Origin: CBFGTV01 sp965652145
Lineage (GTDB): Bacteria > Bacillota > Clostridia > Peptostreptococcales > Natronincolaceae
Reading direction: 5' to 3'
DNA length: 15,786 nt
Assembly: GCA_965652145.1 (NCBI GenBank)
Contig: CBFGTV010000076.1
Location: 1-15,786 of the forward strand
Made by a program: the position numbers and the translations under genes. Of the stretch, positions 1 through 6,666 are shown in pieces. Position 1 is the first letter of the stretch; every line of letters starts with the position of its first letter. Below the pieces are notes generated by a model. The model was not told where the DNA came from. It did no database searches and saw only the letters and a list, made by a program, of their open reading frames with translations.

Positions 1-384
1 AATAATTCTAAAGGACATTCGTTCAGCCCTTTTTGCTGCCAGGGATTTAGGCGTAATTTCGGCAAAAACTAAAATCAGCACCGTCATGATTCCGGTGGCA
101 ATGGCGACTCCGCCACTGCCAAAAAAGTTTAAGGCAAGGGATGTGGCCAGGGCTGAGGCACCAATATTGACTGCATTATTAGCTACTAGAATGGTACTGA
201 GAAGCCTTCCCGGCTTTTCAGTCAATTGATATACCAGAGAAGCCCCCTCCACTTCTTCCTCCATCAGATGCCTGATTCTAATTTTACTGATAGACATTAG
301 GGCGGTTTCTGAAGCAGAAAAAAAAGCAGAAATAATTAATAAAAGCAATAAAACAATGGTTTGAATGATAGCGCTGTAGTTCAA
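1..384 (-). CDS. CNNM/DUF21 (CorC/HlyC-type) membrane protein, N-terminal part only
   Basis: 128 codons are open from a TTG start at 384 to the window edge, so the C-terminal part is missing. The N-terminus is a hydrophobic helix followed by the phrase FFSASETALMS (about residues 21-31), the hallmark of the CNNM transmembrane (DUF21) domain. Later conserved phrases include LLSTILVANNAVN and a hydrophobic helix ending in FAEITPKSLAAKRAE. Full-length members normally carry a CBS-pair and a CorC/HlyC C-terminal domain and act in divalent-cation (Mg2+ or Co2+) efflux or homeostasis at the cytoplasmic membrane; those domains lie outside the window. TTG is chosen because AGGGTG sits 9 bases upstream and no in-frame ATG precedes the conserved motif. 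A TATAAT (442-447, minus strand) could be its -10, but I see no matching -35. It is divergent from hom. Confidence 0.85.
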   Translation of the reverse strand, partial: MNYSAIIQTIVLLLLLIISAFFSASETALMSISKIRIRHLMEEEVEGASLVYQLTEKPGRLLSTILVANNAVNIGASALATSLALNFFGSGGVAIATGIMTVLILVFAEITPKSLAAKRAERMSFRII

Positions 385-415
385 AATTTATTTCACCCTT
401 CCAATATGCCATTTT

Positions 416-506
416 AAATCCCTTTTAAAATTAGCATTTACATTATAGTATAGCTCTATAACTGAAAAATAATAATGGAAAAAATAAAAACCCATAAAAG
501 GGATTT
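416..506. repeat. 12-bp inverted repeat in the intergenic region before hom
   Basis: AAATCCCTTTTA at 416-427 is matched exactly by its reverse complement TAAAAGGGATTT at 495-506. The arms are 67 bases apart in the AT-rich space between the divergent CNNM gene and hom. The right arm lies just upstream of the hom -35 box. It could be a pair of operator half-sites or chance similarity in low-complexity DNA. Confidence 0.35.
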
Positions 507-525
507 GTACATCATATAAAAACAC

Positions 526-554
526 TTGTCTTTTTAACGAGGATTGTATACAAT
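526..554 (+). promoter_or_regulatory. Sigma-A type promoter of hom
   Basis: TTGTCT (526-531) and TACAAT (549-554) are separated by exactly 17 bases, close to the TTGACA/TATAAT consensus. Transcription would start near 561, leaving a leader of about 30 bases before the hom ATG. This is too short for a T-box or riboswitch. The strong ribosome site AGAAGGAGG follows at 574-582. Confidence 0.6.
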
Positions 555-589
555 ATAGACTATATATTAATTTAGAAGGAGGAAGTCCG

Positions 590-1876
590 ATGAAAACTAT
601 TGGTATTGGGTTAATGGGCCTGGGGAATGTCGCCTCGGGTGTCTGGAAGATCATTGAAATGAATCAAAAGAAATTCGTGGAGGAAACAGGTCATCAGGTG
701 AAGGTACAACGGATTCTGGTACGGGATATGGCTAAGATAAGGTCTGTTGAAGTACCGAAGGAGCTGATTACCAGCGACCTGAAGGATATAACTGAGGAGC
801 CTTCTATTGATATCGTAATTGAACTGATTGGAGGTATTCACCCTGCTAAAGAGTACATTGAAGAAGTACTGAAAAATCAAAAGCATGTGGTTACTGCCAA
901 TAAAGCCGTTATTGCCCACTATGGTGACGAATTGCTTAAGCTGGCCGATGTAAATGGTGTTTATCTTCATTTTGAAGGCAGTGTTGCGGGGGGAATTCCA
1001 ATTATTGAAACGATTAAGGAAAGCCTGACCGCCAATGAAATTGATGAAATTAAAGGAATTGTCAATGGTACCACCAATTATATTTTAACTAAAATGACCC
1101 TTGAAGGAGATGATTTTCAAATTGCCCTTCAGGAGGCCCAGTCAAAGGGCTACGCTGAGGCAGATCCAACGGCGGATGTAGACGGCTTTGATGCAGCCTA
1201 TAAGCTCTCTATTTTATCTTCCCTGGCCTTTCAAACCCCATTGCCTATTAATGGAATTCATCGTGAGGGAATACGGAAAATTACTCCCCTTGATATTGAG
1301 TATGCCCGGGAGCTGGGCTATACAATTAAATTACTGGCCATTGGAAAACGCAAGGAGCAGGGTCTGGAGCTAAGGGTTCACCCTACACTAATTCCGTCAA
1401 ATCATCCCCTTTCATCGGTTAACAATTCTTTTAACGCTATTTACTTAAAGGGCAATGCCGTTGGAGAACTGATGCTTTATGGTCGGGGGGCCGGCGACCT
1501 GCCCACGGGCAGCGCTGTGTTGGGGGATCTAATTTCCATCATCAAAAAATTATCATGTCAGTATTTTCAAAGGCCAAGATTAACTTCTTGCCCTTCTGAG
1601 GGTTTGCTTAAATCAATGGATGAAACCATCAGTGATTACTATATTCGGATTGTCGTAAAGGATATACCGGGTGTATTAGGTCAAATCGCCTCTCTTTTCG
1701 GTCAAAACCAGGTCAGCCTTTCCACAGTCATCCAAAAGGGATTGGGAGAACCAGAGGTTTCTCTGGTATTTATTACCCATTCCAGCAGGGAATCTAATGT
1801 ACAAAAGACATTACAGGAGGTTGTTACCATACCGCAGGTAAAGGAAATTGCTAATTTAATCAGAGTAGAAGGATAA
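590..1876 (+). CDS. hom: Homoserine dehydrogenase
   Basis: This enzyme reduces aspartate semialdehyde to homoserine with NAD(P)H, the branch point to threonine and methionine, in the cytoplasm. The N-terminal Rossmann fold shows GLMGLGNVASG (residues 7-17) and TANK (102-105). The catalytic domain has VNGTTNYI (158-165) and the family signature ADPTADVDGFDAAYKLSIL (191-209), including the Asp and the conserved Lys205. A C-terminal ACT domain (about 350-425) points to feedback control by threonine. The length of 428 residues is normal for the single-function Firmicutes enzyme. The ATG at 590 is set by AGAAGGAGG 7 bases upstream. Unlike many Firmicutes it is not followed by thrC or thrB; a terminator comes 16 bases after the stop, so it is monocistronic here. 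Confidence 0.97.
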   Translation: MKTIGIGLMGLGNVASGVWKIIEMNQKKFVEETGHQVKVQRILVRDMAKIRSVEVPKELITSDLKDITEEPSIDIVIELIGGIHPAKEYIEEVLKNQKHVVTANKAVIAHYGDELLKLADVNGVYLHFEGSVAGGIPIIETIKESLTANEIDEIKGIVNGTTNYILTKMTLEGDDFQIALQEAQSKGYAEADPTADVDGFDAAYKLSILSSLAFQTPLPINGIHREGIRKITPLDIEYARELGYTIKLLAIGKRKEQGLELRVHPTLIPSNHPLSSVNNSFNAIYLKGNAVGELMLYGRGAGDLPTGSAVLGDLISIIKKLSCQYFQRPRLTSCPSEGLLKSMDETISDYYIRIVVKDIPGVLGQIASLFGQNQVSLSTVIQKGLGEPEVSLVFITHSSRESNVQKTLQEVVTIPQVKEIANLIRVEG

Positions 1877-1891
1877 TAGATTCTTATGACA

Positions 1892-1949
1892 AAAAAAACC
1901 GGTAAACCCTGATAATGATTTTGTCTATTCAAGGTTTACCGGTTTTTTT
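1892..1949. terminator. Bidirectional rho-independent terminator between hom and pxpC
   Basis: A perfect 17-bp stem pairs 1892-1908 (A-run, then CCGGTAAACC) with 1933-1949 (GGTTTACCGG, then T-run) around a 24-base loop. The A-run on one side and T-run on the other let it act on both strands. It lies between two convergent genes, 16 bases after the hom stop and about 30 bases beyond the pxpC stop. Confidence 0.9.
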
Positions 1950-1979
1950 ATCAAAGTTTTTCTGGTCAATATATCCCTT

Positions 1980-3014
1980 TTAGGTTACTTCATCTATTAA
2001 AACATGATATTTTTGATCCTTAAGTGTTATCCTCATTTCCCTTGTTTGAATAATCCGATGCTTTCCCCTGCTGAAGGCTTCCATTAATTGCAGCATTCCC
2101 TTTTCCCTTTCTCTAAATAGTTTTTGAGCTTCTTCCACAGTCAGTGCTTTAAAGGAAATTTTGTCACCGGGTTTTAATTGGGCCAAATAGGGAAGATCGA
2201 CCGAAATAACATTGGCAATTTTAGTGTAACCGCCGGTGGTTTGACGGTCAGCCAGCATAATGATGGGGTTCCCTTCACCAGGTATCTGAATCGCTCCCAT
2301 GTTTATGCCTCCTGAAATGATATCGGCACCATTGCTGTGCTCAATTTTCGGCCCCATCAATCGATAACCCATTCTGTCAGATTGTGATGTTACCTCATAT
2401 TGCCCCCGAAGAAATGTCTCGATTCCTGCCGCGGTAAAACCCTCCTCCTCAGGGCCCAGAATGACACGAAGGGTTACATTATTGCCATAATCAGGTATGA
2501 GACTGGGGGGAATCATTCTTTTCCAATCTTCACCCTGACTTTGAGCCGAATTCAACGGAATTTCATCCCCTGACCTCAAGGCCCTTCCCCTGTAGCCTCC
2601 AAAGCCGCCCCTAAGATAGGTGGACTTACTTCCCATAACACTTTCAATGGCAAATCCACCTTGAATGGCTAAATACCCACGGCAGCCCCTAAGGGCATGG
2701 GTAAATTCTAACACATCTCCTTCCTGGGCCATATAGGACTGATAATTTCTTAGGGGTCTTCCATTCAGCCTGGCGTCTAAATCAGCCCCTGTTATCGCAA
2801 AAATACGCCTGTCATGAAAGGAAATTGCAGGTCCCACCAGGGTAAGCTCCAGGCCGGCTTCATAACGGGGGTTTCCCACCAGTAAATTTGCCAGCTCCAA
2901 GGAATATAAATCCATGGCGCCGGATTGGGGTACCCCATATTGTTGGTGGCCTATTCTGCCCTGGTCCTGGATAGTTGTCAAAAGCCCGGGCTTTAATATG
3001 GTTATTTTAGACAC
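1980..3014 (-). CDS. pxpC: 5-oxoprolinase subunit C (KipA/AHS2 carboxyltransferase-like)
   Basis: PxpC is one of three subunits of the bacterial ATP-dependent 5-oxoprolinase, which opens 5-oxo-L-proline to L-glutamate in the cytoplasm. The 344 residues carry the typical opening IQDQGRIGHQQYGVPQSGAMD (its parts span residues 15-35) and CRGYLAIQGGF (111-121), both standard for the AHS2/KipA family related to biotin-dependent carboxyltransferase domains. The start is GTG at 3014, with GGGGAGG close upstream; it overlaps the end of pxpB by 8 bases, a sign of translational coupling. It is the last gene of the five-gene operon and is followed by a terminator. In Bacillus subtilis the homologue KipA was first described as an antagonist of the sporulation-kinase inhibitor KipI; the metabolic role is better supported by this operon. 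Confidence 0.94.
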   Translation of the reverse strand: MSKITILKPGLLTTIQDQGRIGHQQYGVPQSGAMDLYSLELANLLVGNPRYEAGLELTLVGPAISFHDRRIFAITGADLDARLNGRPLRNYQSYMAQEGDVLEFTHALRGCRGYLAIQGGFAIESVMGSKSTYLRGGFGGYRGRALRSGDEIPLNSAQSQGEDWKRMIPPSLIPDYGNNVTLRVILGPEEEGFTAAGIETFLRGQYEVTSQSDRMGYRLMGPKIEHSNGADIISGGINMGAIQIPGEGNPIIMLADRQTTGGYTKIANVISVDLPYLAQLKPGDKISFKALTVEEAQKLFREREKGMLQLMEAFSRGKHRIIQTREMRITLKDQKYHVLIDEVT

Positions 3015-3759
3015 GGATCCTCCCCTCCCCTAAGATAGTGGTTTTAACTTCATATTGATTATTTTCCACCAGTAATTTGATTTCATTGTATCGTCCTTCA
3101 TCAATGGCTTCAAAACGAATATAATCCCCGGCCCTTAATAGGGAAGCGGGCTGCCGATTCAAGTCAAATAACTTAAGGGGGGTGCTGCCAATTAACTGCC
3201 AGCCCCCTGGGCTTTCTATAGGATAAATTCCTGTTTGGTTCCCTGCAATTCCAACGGAACCGGTAGGAATCCGCTGTCTAGGCACCTTAAGCCGAGGCGT
3301 GGCAATTTTCTCAGACATCCCTCCTAAATAGGGAAAGCCAGGGGTAAAACCAATCATATAAATCAGATAATTATTTCCGCTATGAATTTCAATAACTTCT
3401 TCTGTGGTTAATTTATTGTGTTCTGCTACATTGGAGAGATCAGGGCCATATTCCCTGCCATAAATAACAGGAATATGAAGCACCCTGGCTTCGGGTATTT
3501 CCCCCTCCCTGAGCTTGAGCATTAACGACTTGAGCTTATCCTCCAGGGAATTGTAGGAACAAATTAAAGGATTATATAAAATTAGTAGCGTGGTATAGGC
3601 CGGAATTTGTTCGATAATTTCCGGTAAGGATTCTCCTTCAGCCATCAAAAGCGATTGAAAATTTCGGATTCGACCATTAATTTCAGGCGAAATTTCCTTC
3701 CCGAACTCTATTATAATTCCATTATCACCGGCCGGACGATAAGTCACCATTCGATCCAT
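3007..3759 (-). CDS. pxpB: 5-oxoprolinase subunit B (KipI/AHS1 family)
   Basis: PxpB pairs with PxpC in 5-oxoprolinase. The 250-residue product shows GFTPGFPYLGG (137-147), PRQRIPTGSVGIAG (160-173) and PGGWQLIG (184-191), all characteristic of the AHS1/KipI family. The ATG at 3759 is preceded by a strong GGAGGTGG (3763-3770), which lies inside the end of pxpA; the two genes overlap by 35 bases in different frames. A second Met at codon 4 is a possible but less well-placed start. The overlap with pxpA upstream and pxpC downstream indicates tightly linked expression of the three subunits. Confidence 0.94.
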   Translation of the reverse strand: MDRMVTYRPAGDNGIIIEFGKEISPEINGRIRNFQSLLMAEGESLPEIIEQIPAYTTLLILYNPLICSYNSLEDKLKSLMLKLREGEIPEARVLHIPVIYGREYGPDLSNVAEHNKLTTEEVIEIHSGNNYLIYMIGFTPGFPYLGGMSEKIATPRLKVPRQRIPTGSVGIAGNQTGIYPIESPGGWQLIGSTPLKLFDLNRQPASLLRAGDYIRFEAIDEGRYNEIKLLVENNQYEVKTTILGEGRIRV

Positions 3760-4534
3760 ATGCCACCTCCATCCCGTACTTCAAAGGAACCAGTTTGATT
3801 CCCGCCTTTATCAAAGCCTCCTTCAGGGCCCTGGCAAAATCAAGGGCCTCAGGATGATCGCCATGTAAACAGACGGTATCGGCCTGAATCAATATTTCTT
3901 TACCATCCACTGCCGCCACTGTTTTTTCCTTTACCATTTTTACAACCCGCTGAATACAATGGTTCTTATGGTGTATAACAGCATTAGGCTGATCTCTTGG
4001 TACAAGCAATCCATTTGATAAGTAATTACGGTCTGCAAATATTTCTTCAGCAGTAACCAGGCCGATTGCCTTTGCTGCCTTAATCATCTGGGACCCTGCC
4101 AGCCCAACAAAAATAATTTCTTCGTCTACAGCCTGTACTGCCTCAGCCAGGGCTTTTGCTAAATCTTCATCTGATGCTGCCATATTATACAGGGCACCGT
4201 GGGGCTTAACGTGCTGCAGTTTGCCGCCATGGGCCTTGATAAAGCCCTGCAGTGCTCCAATTTGGTAGATTAAATAAGCCCTGGCCTCCTCTAAAGAAAC
4301 CTTCATATATCGCCTGCCAAATCCCAAAAGGTCAGGCAAACCAGGATGAGCTCCCAGGGCTACCCCCTTCTCAAGGGCGGCTTTGACAGTACGATCCATC
4401 ACAAGCGGGTCCCCCCCATGGAAGCCGCAGGCAATGTTAACAGATGTGACATAATCTAATATTACCATATCATTTCCCATTTGATAGGCACCAAAGGCTT
4501 CACCCAAATCACAATTTAAATCTACTGAAACCAT
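3725..4534 (-). CDS. pxpA: 5-oxoprolinase subunit A (LamB/YcsF family)
   Basis: PxpA is the third 5-oxoprolinase subunit and belongs to the LamB/YcsF family with a glycosidase/deacetylase-like barrel. Clear family phrases are DLNCDLGEAFG (5-15), NIACGFHGGDP (33-43), GAHPGLPDLLGFGRR (61-75) and HVKPHGALYN (108-117). Near the C-terminus are CLHGDHPEAL and PLKYGMEVAYG. The 269-residue length is slightly above the usual 250 because the reading frame runs on into pxpB. I choose the ATG at 4534, which overlaps the preceding stop as TGATG; an in-frame TTG one codon upstream is less likely. Re-initiation at TGATG suggests translational coupling to the upstream DUF4392 gene. Confidence 0.95.
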   Translation of the reverse strand: MVSVDLNCDLGEAFGAYQMGNDMVILDYVTSVNIACGFHGGDPLVMDRTVKAALEKGVALGAHPGLPDLLGFGRRYMKVSLEEARAYLIYQIGALQGFIKAHGGKLQHVKPHGALYNMAASDEDLAKALAEAVQAVDEEIIFVGLAGSQMIKAAKAIGLVTAEEIFADRNYLSNGLLVPRDQPNAVIHHKNHCIQRVVKMVKEKTVAAVDGKEILIQADTVCLHGDHPEALDFARALKEALIKAGIKLVPLKYGMEVAYGSNGDLSSGR

Positions 4535-5427
4535 CAACTGATCCTCTCCTTTGATTTTTCCGGTATTTCATCCTTTATTAAATTTAAAAGGTCCTCTAAA
4601 ACCTGAAGATTCTCTTCCAAACTGAGGCCATCCACTGTACAGGTCCTTAGCCTGCTGCAGCCATCAACGCCGCCACGGGCAACTATTTCCTCAAGCATTT
4701 TAATCTCCTCTTGTATTCCGTGAAGCAAGGTCCTTCCAGTTTGAATAGACAGAGCCGCCACTAAGCCATGGGCACCCCAGTTGGAAACTCCCGCAGTAAT
4801 CAGATAATCTGCCTTTGTAGCAGCACATATTTTTTCACCTAAATAAACCCGCTGGGCAATTTGTTTTGATAGCTTTCCCATTCCCATTTCATTTCCTCCG
4901 TCTCCGATGGCTACTGTGGTAATACCCAATTTTTTTGCCTCGGTAAAAAGGGAATCTGTGTCGGGAATCAAATCACTCAAGTCTTCCCCCTTCATGGAGT
5001 AGCATCTGCCATCCTTGGCTCTGCCAGGCCTTTCAACGGCTAAAACCAAGTCAGGAGCCACCTGACGGATTAAGTCTTTACAAAATTCTTCAGCCCCTAT
5101 AAAGGGTACGCATACAATTCTTTCCTCCAGCCCTAATACTTCACAACAGCCACTAAGGAGATCAGCGGAATACTGGTCGGTAATTAAGATGACTTCTTTT
5201 TTTAACTGCCTTAGGCCATGGGCCAAAGAGGCGGCTCCAATGGGCCCATCGGTTTCTCCCGTCATGGTAGCTCTAATACAAAAACCAGTTACAATAATAA
5301 CTCTTTGAGCTGTTTGCAGGGCCTCGATGGAATTTGCCAGCTCCATAGGAATTTGACATCCCATCAGGCCTCGATTTCCTGCATCCCTTCCAACAATTCT
5401 GTGAATTCTGTCAAAATACGCTGTCAT
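4534..5427 (-). CDS. DUF4392 protein, D-glutamate cyclase C-terminal-like
   Basis: This 297-residue protein matches the DUF4392 family, the C-terminal half of vertebrate D-glutamate cyclase (DGLUCY), which makes 5-oxo-D-proline from D-glutamate. Recognisable phrases, numbered from the GTG one codon upstream, are TGFCIRATMTGETDGPIGA (48-66), AVERPGRAKDGRCYSMKGED (131-150), AIGDGGNEMGMGKL (174-187) and SNWGAHGLVAAL. No signal peptide or membrane segment is seen, so it should be cytoplasmic. The ATG at 5427 overlaps the stop of the DUF1445 gene as TGATG; a GTG at 5430 is an alternative start. Its place between a DUF1445 gene and pxpABC supports a role in glutamate/5-oxoproline interconversion. 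The reaction itself is inferred, since bacterial two-gene versions are little studied as far as I know. Confidence 0.85.
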   Translation of the reverse strand: MTAYFDRIHRIVGRDAGNRGLMGCQIPMELANSIEALQTAQRVIIVTGFCIRATMTGETDGPIGAASLAHGLRQLKKEVILITDQYSADLLSGCCEVLGLEERIVCVPFIGAEEFCKDLIRQVAPDLVLAVERPGRAKDGRCYSMKGEDLSDLIPDTDSLFTEAKKLGITTVAIGDGGNEMGMGKLSKQIAQRVYLGEKICAATKADYLITAGVSNWGAHGLVAALSIQTGRTLLHGIQEEIKMLEEIVARGGVDGCSRLRTCTVDGLSLEENLQVLEDLLNLIKDEIPEKSKERIS

Positions 5428-6203
5428 CACTGACTTTTCAGCTCCTCATCCTTAATATCGGTTATGAACATATGACCAGGGGAATGGGTAATAACCAACT
5501 CAGGCTTGCTTCGCATTACTGCAGCCTGAGGGGTGACACCACAGGCCCAAAAAACAGGTACTTCCCCGGGCATAATGGTAACCTTGTCACCAAAATCAGG
5601 CTGATCGATATCTCTGATTCCAATCAGCTCCGGGCTGCCTACATGGATAGGAGCCCCATGAACCTTAGGAAACTCACCTGTTACAGCAATGGCCTGCTGA
5701 ACTTGATCTGTGGCAATCGGTCTCATGCTCACCACCATTGGGCCGCTAAAAATTCCTGCCGGCCTACATTCAATATTAGTGATGTACATGGGAACATTAC
5801 GTTTTTCTTTGATATGTCTTACCTCAATACCTGCATTGATCAGGGCATTTTCAAAAGTAAAGCTGCAGCCTATCAGAAAGGAAACCAGTTGATCATTCCA
5901 ATAGCTGCTGATATCCTCTACCTCTTCTGCCAAAATTCCTTCCCGATAGACCCGATATTTGGGCAAATCAGTGCGTATATCACCCGTTGGTGCCGTTAAG
6001 ACCGGGGCTGTTTTTCCTGGCTCCAGAACATCTAATATGGGACAGGGCTTTGGATTTCTTTGACAAAACAAGAAAAAGTCAAATGCATATTTTTGAGGCA
6101 GTATAACCAGGTTTCCCTGGGTATAGCCTGGGGCCAGGCCCGCCGTGGGGCCCCTGTGAAGCCCCTTGCGTATTTCTTCCCTTGCAATCCTTCCAGCATT
6201 CAT
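5427..6203 (-). CDS. DUF1445 (YcsI-type) protein, D-glutamate cyclase N-terminal-like / putative hydro-lyase
   Basis: The 258-residue product belongs to DUF1445, commonly annotated as putative hydro-lyase and equivalent to the N-terminal half of vertebrate D-glutamate cyclase. Family phrases are FLIGCSFTFE (109-118), CRPAG (146-150), VSMRP (158-162), VHGAPIHVG (181-189), FWACGVTPQ (218-226) and THSPGHMFITD (239-249). The Cys, His and Arg residues in these motifs are candidates for the active site. In Bacillus subtilis the homologue YcsI lies in the same neighbourhood as ycsF (pxpA), kipI (pxpB) and kipA (pxpC), so the association is conserved. It is the first gene of the operon; ATG 6203 follows a purine-rich AAGGGGGAAGG. 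Together with the next gene it reconstitutes the full DGLUCY domain set. Confidence 0.88.
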   Translation of the reverse strand: MNAGRIAREEIRKGLHRGPTAGLAPGYTQGNLVILPQKYAFDFFLFCQRNPKPCPILDVLEPGKTAPVLTAPTGDIRTDLPKYRVYREGILAEEVEDISSYWNDQLVSFLIGCSFTFENALINAGIEVRHIKEKRNVPMYITNIECRPAGIFSGPMVVSMRPIATDQVQQAIAVTGEFPKVHGAPIHVGSPELIGIRDIDQPDFGDKVTIMPGEVPVFWACGVTPQAAVMRSKPELVITHSPGHMFITDIKDEELKSQ

Positions 6204-6287
6204 ATGTGTACCTTCCCCCTTCTTCTGTTATTTAACTATGTTTTAAAATATTCCACAAAGGTTCTTAAAACTCCTCTAAATCAGAAA

Positions 6288-6301
6288 ATACAGATCTGTA
6301 T
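6288..6301. promoter_or_regulatory. 14-bp perfect palindrome, candidate operator
   Basis: ATACAGATCTGTAT reads the same on both strands. It lies about 35-45 bases downstream of the inferred transcription start of the DUF1445-DUF4392-pxpABC operon, a position typical of a repressor roadblock. The regulator is unknown. Confidence 0.35.
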
Positions 6302-6339
6302 ATTTATAAAATATAATTGTATATTTATCACATTCCGCA

Positions 6340-6367
6340 AATATAATAGTATAAAATTTTCTGTCAA
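6340..6367 (-). promoter_or_regulatory. Promoter of the DUF1445-DUF4392-pxpABC operon
   Basis: On the minus strand a perfect TTGACA (6362-6367) is followed after 16 bases by TATATT (6340-6345). Transcription would start near 6333 and give a leader of about 130 bases before the ATG at 6203. The next promoter-like sequence on this strand is clearly weaker. Confidence 0.55.
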
Positions 6368-6369
6368 TT
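6355..6369. promoter_or_regulatory. CodY-like box over the pxp operon -35
   Basis: AATTTTCTGTCAATT matches the 15-base CodY consensus AATTTTCWGAAAATT at 13 positions. It fully covers the TTGACA of the operon promoter, where bound CodY would block RNA polymerase. CodY represses nitrogen and amino-acid scavenging genes in Firmicutes when branched-chain amino acids and GTP are plentiful, which suits a 5-oxoproline breakdown operon. AT-rich DNA yields such matches by chance, so this is a candidate only. Confidence 0.35.
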
Positions 6370-6510
6370 GTAATTTTTTCTGTAGTTTTATGTAGTTTTT
6401 TAATAGACAATCATTATAATTTTTTTATAGACAAGAAAAAATTAGCTCTGTATTTATTGAATTTTATGTGGTACAATAGTTTTATTATATTTTCTTAATA
6501 GTTTGCTCTT

Positions 6511-6539
6511 TTGCTCGTTGTGATGTGTAGCACTATACT
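6511..6539 (+). promoter_or_regulatory. Candidate promoter of the TAXI-TRAP operon
   Basis: TTGCTC (6511-6516) and TATACT (6534-6539) are 17 bases apart. The -10 is good and the -35 matches consensus at three of six bases. Transcription would start near 6546, giving a leader of about 120 bases that contains the 26-bp palindrome. A TACAAT at 6472-6477 has no recognisable -35. Confidence 0.4.
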
Positions 6540-6612
6540 ATATTTCATTTTAATATAATTATGAAGCCTGTCTTTATGGAAAGTCAATGTATAATTAATT
6601 GGATTTGTTTTC

Positions 6613-6638
6613 AAGTTATTTATTTAAATAAATAACTT
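6613..6638. repeat. 26-bp perfect palindrome before the TAXI gene
   Basis: Each arm is AAGTTATTTATTT or its exact complement, meeting with no spacer at 6625/6626. It ends 13 bases before the AAGGGGGA ribosome site (6652-6659). As DNA it could be an operator. As RNA it could fold into a hairpin of about 11 bp with a small loop, a possible 5' stabiliser or translation modulator. There is no T-run after it, so a terminator is unlikely. Confidence 0.55.
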
Positions 6639-6666
6639 TTGATAAATCATATAAGGGGGAACAAAA

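Larger units (their letters stand above)
6204..6666. other. Divergent control region between the pxp operon and the TRAP operon
   Basis: This 463-base gene-free stretch is strongly AT-rich and separates two divergent operons. It holds a minus-strand promoter (6340-6367), a CodY-like box over its -35, a 14-bp palindrome in the minus-strand leader, a plus-strand promoter candidate (6511-6539) and a 26-bp palindrome next to the plus-strand ribosome site. Both inferred leaders are long (about 120-130 bases). I found no coding frame with coding character here. Confidence 0.8.

Noticed and set aside
555..589. T-box, riboswitch or attenuator in the hom leader
   Set aside because: The leader after the inferred start is only about 30 bases and holds no stem or terminator.
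388..654. 88-codon open frame on the minus strand opposite the hom leader and 5' end
   Set aside because: It overlaps hom and its promoter, has no ribosome site or recognisable domain, and the residue make-up is typical of translated AT-rich noncoding DNA.
4535..4537. TTG start for pxpA one codon upstream
   Set aside because: The ATG at 4534 follows directly, forms the TGATG junction seen also between the previous two genes, and matches the family N-terminus.
5472..5999. 175-codon open frame on the plus strand inside the DUF1445 gene
   Set aside because: It is antisense to a gene with clear family motifs and shows no domain of its own; it is a shadow frame.
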